Below are positions 55,300 to 64,000 of a DNA stretch of 64,000 bases, piece by piece; within the stretch, counting starts at the first letter, position 1, and the number at the start of each line of letters is the position of its first letter. A model generated the notes under the pieces. The model was given only the letters and a program-made list of their open reading frames with translations. It did no database searches and was not told the DNA's origin. The DNA lies in assembly GCF_010093535.1 (NCBI RefSeq), contig NW_022985164.1:1895132-1959131 (forward strand), in the 5' to 3' direction. This DNA is from Lindgomyces ingoldianus. Its lineage: Eukaryota; Ascomycota; Dothideomycetes; Pleosporales; Lindgomycetaceae. A program made the translations under genes and the position numbers.

Positions 55300-57239
55300 A
55301 ATTAAACTATCGAGGGATAACAGCTGAAGAGTCTCATAGACAAGCCTCTGTCTTCGATCTGTTATTGTCCCGAGTCCTGTTCTTTGATTAACTAGCGCAA
55401 GAGTGTAGGAGAACTCTTCACATTTCTCGTTGCACCGGAGCTTAGTTGGAACGGGGGTATTGTTTCTGTTATAGTGTGTCCTCTTTCCAGAGAATAGGTT
55501 TCCTTTCTCCTAGCGCTTCAAGTTGCTTGATTGGCCATTTTTCTTAATAGTGATGCCAGTACTTAGATCTAAAGAGGAAGAGGGACTAAAGGAGATTCAT
55601 ATGGATAACGTTTTAGAGGTGCCCATTGACTTCTTCTCCATGTGCACGTTGCATGTTCGGCCACACCTCCGCTGGAATATGCTTTGTCAACGCAGAATGC
55701 AGCAAGTTCCACCAGCTGGTTTGATATAGATAGTTGAACAAAGTCTAAAAATGTACGAGATGAATGCTAAAAATCTCCTCTTAACCAATAGCTGTCTTTG
55801 CTGAAAGGTTTGGTTAAGTTGTTGCGCAGTCTAGGAACTTTAACCCCATAGGGTCGAACAGCTCAGCCTCGAGTCATTTGAGGGGGTCGAGGTAATCTAG
55901 TATGATGCCGAGCGACCTTGGTGAGGAAAGTACCTCTGTTCAAGGTGCGTGGCTTTGCTATCTAGGGCGTTTGTCCATGAAAGCAGCTGTTGTGAATATC
56001 AATTCTACGAGGTGTCGTAGATAATAGCTAAACCGACTAGATCGTGCAGAAAGAGGCTAGGGTGAGAGTCTTGATCTCAACTCACTTAGAACCTAAATCG
56101 GGCTAGTTAATTGAATTTGGTTTTCCATGCAATCTATAAACAAAGAAAGAAGAAATGTTGCAGTCAACATATGTTCACTAGTCTTTGGTTTCAACTCTAT
56201 GTATTTCGGGGGCTTTAGGAGGAGCATCTTCCTAATGCTGCACTCGCAATGCTGCCCGTACGTCACTCCTATTCATTCTGTTCTTGTTCTAATGAGAATG
56301 ATGCAATGCTTATTATCTGTAGACAGAACGTGTGACCATATATTTTTCACCGTCCTTCTCGTAATGCAAACGGTACAGACGAACCGGCAGCGATGTAAAC
56401 CTCATCGCCAGGCCGCACCTTACGCGTTACTTTCCCCAGGTATTCTGTTTGCAGTAGCCACGCATGGCTCACGCATGGATCTCACGATAGCCGCATGTCG
56501 CCAAGACCTACCCTTTTTCTTGCATATATATAGACCCCTAGGTACACTCCTTTAGCAATTAATCTAAGTACTCACGCCTCTGGTGCTCCCACAAGCTTCA
56601 CATATACTTTGTTGGTGTGGAACATCAGGAGCACATTGACTTTCATCCTCCATCAAGAATTTGCATATGCAGATTGTGTAAGTCTTCAGCCTCCATAAAT
56701 CATATATCTGGGCTTATTGGAGAGAAGCTCGTCGAGCCTTGATCTATATTAACGGTCTCGGGTCGCACCACTTCAGTTTCTAACTTAAAAGCCCTTCCCG
56801 TGTATATCTTCCCAGGTCGAGTCACGCTTTGGAGACTATGTCGACGGATGGGGTTGCTCTTAAGTTCCCCAGGTACGAGGATATGGAAGCAGAGGTATTT
56901 AGAGTCTACGCTAGCGCTTTAGTCGTTAGCGGGGCTGACATTCAACCTGGTGGGTTATCTCAGCAAGCTCAGACGGGATGGGGAGAGAGCCTCGACAGGG
57001 GCAAGCCCCTGCTGGTCAATTAGAACCCTGGCTAGTAGCCTTAGTGGCGCAAGCCCCATCTCTCTAGTGTAAGGCCGAGATGGCGCTTACGTGCGACGGG
57101 TATATATACTATTCTGTACGCAATAATCAACTGTTGGTTGATTATTCGCACCTTTTTGGTTGTATTGGCGCAGTGGTACAGAGCTCCGTCCTTACATCTA
57201 GCTAATAAGGGTGTAAGAAAGGCTTTCTCTCCCTAGCTG
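55300..57239. other. Gene-free stretch leading into the A+T-rich block
   Basis: Only short frames without family features (for example 56127-56555, 56829-57023). Near its right end lie a perfect stem-loop (AATAATCAAC/GTTGATTATT around TGTTG, 57122-57146) and a tRNA-like TGGCGCAGTGG box (57166-57176). Confidence 0.35.
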
Positions 57240-58150
57240 TCTAAGGGACTTTTGTAATTTTCTAGGTAATATTATAGTTCTAAACCTTCTCTACTATGCA
57301 CTAGCTTAACTAAGAATTATTATAGCTCTACTACTATACATCTAAACTAGCTTAGATTTTAATAGGTAATAAAAAAAGTCTCTAGCTATATTCTATTATT
57401 TTTATAACCTGTTTCTAATAATATTTAGTAAAGTACTGCGTTATTAAGCTCTACGTAGGGCATTATAATAACCCTATAACTGCACCTTAATGCAACTCCC
57501 TAACTACATAATATATTATTATTAGAATTTAAGGTTTATCTAAGACAAGCCTGTTCTTATACTATACTAAATTCTAGCTAATTTTATTATATTATTATTA
57601 AGCTTTAGCTATAGAAGGTAATTAGCTTAATTACTTACCTTACTTTAACTTAACTATTTGTTGTCTAAGAACTCTAAAGATCTAGAAGCTGTCTGTTACA
57701 ATATCCACTTACTGGTCACGTGCTAATCAGGACGCGAGGTTCGGTGCGCGGGCCCGGGTGAGTTGTGGCGAGAGTTGGAGATAAACACGGTGCTAGGGTG
57801 TACGGTCCTAGATCGTGTCTAGAGGGCGACGGAGATGGTTTAAGCCTATCGTGGTTTGTCCCTTGACGCTGTATGAGGAGCGGGGAAAACGATCTTGTTA
57901 AGATGATAATTAGAGTGTATATCTCTATTATTCACTGTACATCTTGCCAAGCCTTTTCTCTTATTAGTTTAAAAAAGGGCTGGATTAATATCTAATTAGC
58001 CTATAAAACTTTCTACCACTTTTGCAAATATTCTAGATTTTTAAGGCAAATAAATATATTTTACTAGGTCTATTACTATATTCTAGATGTTTTAATGCAA
58101 TATTATAATGCTGTGTTCTGTTGTTAGTGGGCTAAAGTTTGCCCCTTTGT
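57240..58150. repeat. A+T-rich degenerate repeat DNA, first block
   Basis: Abrupt change to TA-rich sequence with short words such as TTATTA, CTAGCTTA and AATATTA and no open frame, except for a G+C-richer island at about 57715-57880. Contains the first copy (57651-57688) of a 38-nt direct repeat. The appearance is that of RIP-mutated transposon DNA. Confidence 0.6.
57651..57688 (+). repeat. 38-nt direct repeat, copy 1
   Basis: Matches 58883-58920 with three mismatches (core GTTGTCTAAG-A/G-ACTCTAAAG). Copy 2 directly precedes the tandem 2.78-kb units. Confidence 0.75.
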
Positions 58151-58882
58151 TACTGTTCACAGTTTTAAGGTGTCGCCAAGCCGGAATCAGTGTGTCGGCG
58201 TCTGTATTCCGGTACTACAGTATCTCTTCTGAATGTTAAACCTATTGCCTATTGTCTGACTTTGCAACTGACCAACGCGGTGCTCCGTATGAACATTGTT
58301 GGCGGCACGGGAGATTTGTTTGTCTATATCTCTATTCTTCCTTTGTTATTGCTAATTTTTCCTCATCCAAGCTTCCGAAAAGGAAGGCTCATACCTGCTC
58401 GTATAGTGCAAGATATACAAGAGCAATAATGTCTTTGTAAACAATTATAGCTACTTAGTCTTATTGTAAAGATAAAACTAAACTTTAATCACAACCCTCT
58501 AACCATGGTCGGGATCAAGACTATATACCTGTCATGTTGACCGCGCTGACCGTCACGACCGTAGCGACCGTAGACCCATTCTGCGGTTACTGCGGTCGCT
58601 GCGGTCAGCCTATACTTGATCGGTATACCATGATCCGATCGTTCCGGCGGGGTTGCGCCAAGCCTCGCTTTGCCGCCCAGAGAGCATTCCACCAGTAGTA
58701 GTCATACATTTCCTTGGCCGTCCGGCACTCGCTTACGGCCCCATCCTGGGTCGTAACACTGTCTTAGACTAGCTCTGTTAGGGAGCCTGTAAAATTCTGG
58801 GAGATTTAGTCTACTAGTTGTTAAGCTATAGTCTAGTAGATAGTAGGCTAGAGACATTACAATCACCCTTATGTCTACAGCT
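58151..58882. other. G+C-richer island between A+T-rich blocks
   Basis: Normal composition returns here. Short frames at 58190-58440 are not recognisable. Holds an imperfect palindrome (58545-58609). It may be part of an element or a less mutated remnant between two 38-nt repeats. Confidence 0.35.
58545..58609. repeat. Imperfect inverted repeat (29-nt arms, 7-nt loop)
   Basis: Left arm 58545-58573 and right arm 58581-58609 match at 22 of 29 positions when one is reverse-complemented; both begin and end GCTGACCG. Several mismatches are C/T. Each arm holds a GCGACCG-type short repeat. Further out, GATCAAG/CTTGATC also face each other, so the palindrome may be longer. Confidence 0.7.
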
Positions 58883-58920
58883 TAACTAGCTGTTGTCTAA
58901 GGACTCTAAAGATCTAGAAG
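58883..58920 (+). repeat. 38-nt direct repeat, copy 2
   Basis: Same element as 57651-57688; it ends exactly where the first 2.78-kb unit begins (TGTCACGGTATCC). Confidence 0.75.
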
Positions 58921-61696
58921 TGTCACGGTATCCTCCCCAGATCCCAGACATAACTGTATTAGACGCGTACTAGAGTATTATTAGTGCACGTCTAACACAA
59001 ACACAACATAATATAGACATAAACTTAAGCATAAACTGCTTTAACACTAACTAAACTTAAAATAGGCTTAATTTATACTTAAAGCGCTTAGACTTTTAAG
59101 CTAAGTATTTAATTACTAATTTTTTTTTAAACTTTTTTATTTTTTATATAACATCTTATACTTACTATAATACTTTATGTAGTAATTAAACTAGACTTTT
59201 ATAAAGCTCTATAACCTTACTTATACATAATTATAACATTATGTTGTGTTAAAATTTTAGCTAAAAATAGCCTTTAAATTTAATTTAATAAGCTTAGTAC
59301 TTATATAACTTTAAGCTATTAAAGTAAGCTAAAAAGCCTTTTAAAAAGCGCTTACTTTATAAAAAAGCTACTATATTATAAGCTTTAAAGCTTTTTAAAA
59401 GAACTTTAAAGAACAGCTTTATATTATTAAGTAGTCTATTTCTACCTTAACTTTTATTATAGTAGTAGAAACTAAGAACTTACTAGCTTTAAAGCTTACT
59501 TAGAAGTCTAGAGATAGCTTAACTTTTTTCTACCTAACACTACTTATAACTTATAACTTTTTTAACTTAGTAATAAAATCTAACTAACTTTTTAATCCTT
59601 TACTATTTAATAAAAAATAGAAAAACTTACTTTTCTTTTTATATAAGCTTTAATATAAACTTAAAGAAAACATAAACTAATTCTTCTTTAAACACTTTTA
59701 GTTACTATATGCTTACTTTTAACTTAACTATAATATAACAGCCTTAATTAACTTACTAATAAATAAAGATATTATTAACTTAAATTAATTTATAGTGTTT
59801 TTATAAGTAACTTATAAAAACTTAAATAAAAAGTTAATAGCTCTAAGTTACTTAAACACTTTATAATAAAAAAAAAAGCTTTACTTTATACTTTACTAAG
59901 TTGTACTAACTTGCATCTAATATAAGCCTAAATAAAATAAGTCTAATTATAGCTTTATATAACTCCCTCTTAACTAAACTGTAACACGCTATAGTAAGAG
60001 AACCCCTTTTAAACAACCTTAACACATATATAAACCTAATTACTACTTATAATAATAATATAAGGTTCCTCTTTGTACAAGCTCTAATACGCCCCTAAAC
60101 TAGCGCAGTTATAAATAAAAACCTTAATATAATAAAAATTAATTTAAATTATACTTTAGTTAGTTCTAAAAAGTATAAAAATTATAAAAAAAAAAGTTAA
60201 TGCTTTAAGTATAGTAAGTATAGTTATATTTTTTAAAACTACTTTATTTCTTTTTTTTAAGTCTATATAAGTAGTGCTGCTAGTACTTATTAAAAATTCT
60301 TACTATTTTATTTTTATTTTTATAAGAGCTTTAACTTATATTTAAGCCTTAATTTTTTTTACTACTTTTAACATAGCTACAGCTATAGCAGTAAAAGCTT
60401 GTAAAAAGGCTTGTTTTAAAGCTAAGTTGCCTTTTAAGACTAATTTAACACTAGATCTTTACTAACTTATAGGCTAAGTCTCCTACTAATAACTAAAAGT
60501 ACTAAGTTAATATTTTTATATATTTATAATAAAAAACTATATTAGCTTTAATATAAGCTTTTATTAACTTAAAAGTAAACAGTATAAGTTATATTAATAA
60601 AGAACTAGCATGTAAACTAAATTTTTAATTAACACTACTTACCTAAATAATTTACTTAACTAAATTTAATAAAAAATAACTTAAAAAAAGTTTTATTTTT
60701 TATACTATAACTATTATAATTACCTACTAACACTACAAAGAGCAGATTAAGCTTTATATAATAAATATAAAATGTTATAACTTAATTTTAAGACAACTAT
60801 AGCTATATTAGCATAAGATTACTTTTAATTACTAAGAGTAAGTTTTAAACTTTAACTTTTCTTAATACTAAGATATATACTTACACTTACACCTAAATAA
60901 CACCTAAGTAGCACTTAATATAAAAAGTTTTTAAACTTACTTTTTAATAACTTAAAAAAAACTACTTAAGTAAGGCTAATAAGCTAGGCCTTTTACTAAA
61001 ATAAGCTATATAAAATAATTTAATAACTACTTAAACTTAAAAAAAAAAAGCTTTTAAAAAATTTTTACTTACTTAATTTAAATATAAACTAGGACTTAAA
61101 TAGTAAATAGACATTTACTATATAGAACCTACTTTATTTATAACTCTAGCTTAATAACTAAATTATAAAATCTACACAGTTATAATTTCTAATATAGACT
61201 AAGCTTTAGCTCTCTAAAAACATACTAACTTAAAAATAATAGTTTTTTAAGACTACTATAACTTATTACATGTCTTTTTTTAAAATAAGTTTAATAAGCT
61301 TTTAATATAACATCTATATAATTACTAAATAACTTTTAAGCTTAGTAAACAACTTAGTTATAAGCTACTATATAAAATGTTACTAAATAAATTAAAAGTG
61401 CTCTAAAAATACCTTAATAAAAACTTAAAAAAAAGGTTTATTTAAGCTAGCTTTTTACTAGTAGTGTTACTTATACTATTTATAAAAAAACTTAAAGGTA
61501 GGCTTTAATTTTATGTTAACTACTAAAAACTAAACACTATTACTATTAAAAACTAATACTTAATTTTTTTTTATAGAAAACTTTAAGCTAACTAAGTAAA
61601 GTAAAGTATTTTATAAAGTTAAATATTATTACTACTTTTAATAAGCTAAAAATAGTAAAGGGTAATAAGTAGCTAATAGCATTTTAAACTTAATAT
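58921..61696 (+). repeat. Tandem A+T-rich unit, copy 1 (2776 nt)
   Basis: Begins TGTCACGGTATCCTCC, carries about 90 nt of near-normal composition including ACGCGTACT, then becomes extremely A+T-rich with no open frame. The same order of words recurs from 61697 at an offset of 2776 nt, drifting to 2780 by the end of the window. Compared with copy 2, copy 1 has lost many C and G: for example ACAATATAATATAG-like words where copy 2 has ACACAACACAG. Looks like a heavily mutated mobile element; class unknown. Confidence 0.8.
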
Positions 61697-64000
61697 TGTC
61701 ACAGTATCCTCCTCGGATCCCAGACATAACTGTATTAGACGCGTACTAGAGTATTATTAGTGCACGTCTAACACAAACACAACACAACACAGACATAAAC
61801 TTAAGCACAAACTGCTTTAACACTAACTAAACCTAGAACAGGCTTAATTTATACCTAAAGCGCTTAGACTTCTAAGCTAAGTATTTAATTACTAATTTCT
61901 TTCTAAACTTTTCTATTTCTTACATAACATCTTGTACCTACTATAATACCTTACATAGTAATTAAACTAGACCTCTGTAAAGCTCTATAACCTTACTTAT
62001 GCATAATTATAACATTATGTTGTGTTAAAACTTTAGCTAAGAATAGCCTCTAAATCTAATTTAATAAGCTTAGTACTTGCATAACTCTAAGCTATTAAAG
62101 TAAGCTAAAAAGCCTTTTAAAAAGCGCTTACTTTATAAAAAAGCTACTATATTATAAGCTTTAAAGCTTTTTAAAAGGACTTTAAAGAATAGCTTTATAT
62201 TATTAAATAGTCTATTTCTGCCTTAACTTCTGTTATAGTAGTAGGAACTAAGAACTTACTAGCCTTAAAGCTTACTTAGAAGTTAAAAGATAGCTTAACT
62301 CTTTTCTACCTAACACTACTTATAACTTATAACTTTTTTAACTTAGTAATAAAATCTAACTAACTCCCTAATCCCCTACTGTTTAATAGAAAATAAAAAG
62401 ACTTACTTTCTTTTTTATATAAGCTTTAATATAAACTTAAAAAAAATATAGACTAATTCCCCTCTAAACACTTCTAGTTACTATATGCTTACTTTTAACT
62501 TAACTATAACATAACAGCCTTAATTAACTTACTAATAAATAAGAATATTATTAACCTAGATTAATTTATAGTGTTTTTATAAGTAACTTATAAAGACTTA
62601 AACAAAGAGTTAACAGCTCTAAGTTGCCTAAACACTTTATAATAAAGAAAAAAAAGCTTTACTTTACACTTTACTAAGTTTTACTAACTTGCATCTAATA
62701 TAGGCCTAAATAAGATAGGTCTAATTATAGCCCTATATAACTCCCTCTTAACTAAACTGTAACGTGCTATAGTAGAAGAACCCCTCCTAAACAACCTTAA
62801 CGCGTATGTAAACCTAATTACTACTTATAATAATAACATAAAGTTCCTTCTTGTATAAGCCTTAATACACCCCTAAACTAGCGCAGTTGCAAATAAGAAC
62901 TTTAATATAATAAAAATTAATTTAAATTATGCTCTAGTTAGTTCTAAAAAGTGTAAAAATTATAAAAAAAAAAGTTAATGCTTTAAGTGTAGTAAGTATA
63001 GTTATATTTTTTAAAACTACTTTATTTTCTTTTTTTAAGTCTGCATAAGTAGCGCTGCTAGCACTTATTAAAAATTCTTACTATTTTAATTTTATTTCTA
63101 TAAAGGCTCTAACTTATATTTAAGCTCTAATCCCTCTTACTACTCTTAACATAGCTGCAGCTATAGCAGTAAGAGCCTATAAAAAGGCTTGTCCTAGGGC
63201 TAAGTTACCCTCTAGGACTAATTTAACACTAGATCTCTGCTAACTTATAGGCTAAGTCCCTTACTAATAACTAGAAGTACTAAGTTAATATTTTTATATA
63301 TTTATAATAAAAAACTATATTAGCCTTAATATAAGCTCTTATTAACTTAAAAGTAAATAGCATAAGTTACATTAATAAAAAACTAGTGCATAAACTAAAT
63401 CTTTAATTAACACTACTTACCTAAATAATTTACTTAACTAGATTTAATAAAAAACAACTTAAAAGAAGTTCTATATTTTATACTACAACTATTATAATTA
63501 CTTACTAACACTATAAGAAGCAGATTAAACTCTATGTAATAAACATAAAATGTTATAACCTAATTCTAAAACAACTATAGCTATATTAGCATAAAGTTAC
63601 TTTTAATTACTAAAAGTAAGTTTTAAACTTTAACTCTTTTTAATGCTAAGATGTATACTTATGCTTACACCTAAACAACACCTAAATAGCACTTAATATA
63701 AAAGGTTTTTAAACCTACTTTTTAATAACCTAGAAAAGAACTACTTAAGTAAGGCTAACAAGCTAGGCCTTTTACTAAAATAAGCTATATAAAATAATTT
63801 AATAACTACTTAAACTTAAAGAAGAAAAAGCCTTTAAAAAACCTTTACTTACCTAATTTAGACATAAACTAGGACTTAAATAGTAGATAGACATCTACTA
63901 CATAAAACCTGCCCTATTTATAACTCTAGCTTAATAACTAGATTACAAAATCTACGCAGTTATAATTTCTAATATAGACTAAGCTTTAGCTCTCTAAAAA
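61697..64000 (+). repeat. Tandem A+T-rich unit, copy 2 (cut by window edge)
   Basis: Starts TGTCACAGTATCCTCCTCGG and follows copy 1 collinearly to the window end. It keeps more C and G than copy 1 (for example CCTAGAACAGG against CTTAAAATAGG), so it is the better template for identifying the original element. No open frame survives. Direct abutment of copy 1 and copy 2 means an array rather than two independent insertions. Confidence 0.8.

Noticed and set aside
58190..58429. 79-codon plus-strand frame in the G+C island
   Set aside because: It has a hydrophobic run but no family resemblance and lies between mutated repeats; coding is not supported.
57240..64000. CRISPR-like or satellite array in the A+T-rich block
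   Set aside because: The repeat unit is 2.78 kb and there are no short regular repeats with spacers; a fungal genome would not carry CRISPR.

Overview
The window is nuclear DNA of a filamentous ascomycete (Pezizomycotina). Genes are broken by short introns of about 45-125 nt with GT..AG ends and CTAAC/CTGAC-type branch points. Many families are typical of filamentous fungi (HET, DUF3468 regulators, PTH11-like rhodopsin-fold membrane proteins, GPR1/FUN34 acetate transporters), and the right end is an extremely A+T-rich block whose repeat copies differ by C-to-T and G-to-A changes, as repeat-induced point mutation (RIP) leaves. A leotiomycete is possible but the class cannot be fixed from sequence alone. 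About 20 genes look intact and several others are clearly broken. Gene models below were joined by hand from conserved protein fragments and splice signals; most close in frame to an exact multiple of three.

Layout. 1-5.8 kb is a conserved housekeeping block: the 5' end of kynurenine 3-monooxygenase (BNA4), methionine aminopeptidase 1 (MAP1), the COPII cargo receptor ERV14 and the splicing factor PRP17. 5.8-11.1 kb holds a small Ser-rich protein and a mitochondrial malonyl-CoA synthetase-like enzyme. 11.5-16.1 kb holds a DUF3468 regulator with a one-base frameshift, a divergent short-chain dehydrogenase with a GC-AG intron, and a mitochondrial BolA gene whose first splice donor is damaged. 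17.3-25.3 kb holds a GPR1/FUN34/YaaH acetate transporter, a long gene-free stretch, a BCS1-like AAA ATPase and a MEMO1 homologue. 25.9-31.9 kb holds a Cys-rich nuclear-looking protein, a HET pseudogene, a poorly preserved membrane-protein gene, a mitochondrial coiled-coil protein and an intron-containing tRNA-Val(UAC). 32.2-35.2 kb is the anti-recombinase helicase SRS2.

From about 35.6 kb rightwards the window becomes accessory: relics of an MFS transporter and of a 2-oxoglutarate/Fe(II) oxygenase, then a run of secreted proteins (NlpC/P60 hydrolase, small Cys-rich protein, two unknown secreted proteins, endo-arabinanase) with one PTH11-like membrane protein among them, then a divergent pair encoding a Baeyer-Villiger monooxygenase and an iron-type alcohol dehydrogenase. 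After about 57.2 kb the DNA turns A+T-rich and ends in at least two tandem copies of a unit of about 2.78 kb with no surviving reading frame.

The genes do not form one pathway. The clearest functional unit is the divergent monooxygenase/dehydrogenase pair, which could oxidise ketones to esters or lactones and process the alcohols or aldehydes released. The secreted genes between the relics and the RIP-like block look like a small effector/secretome island.
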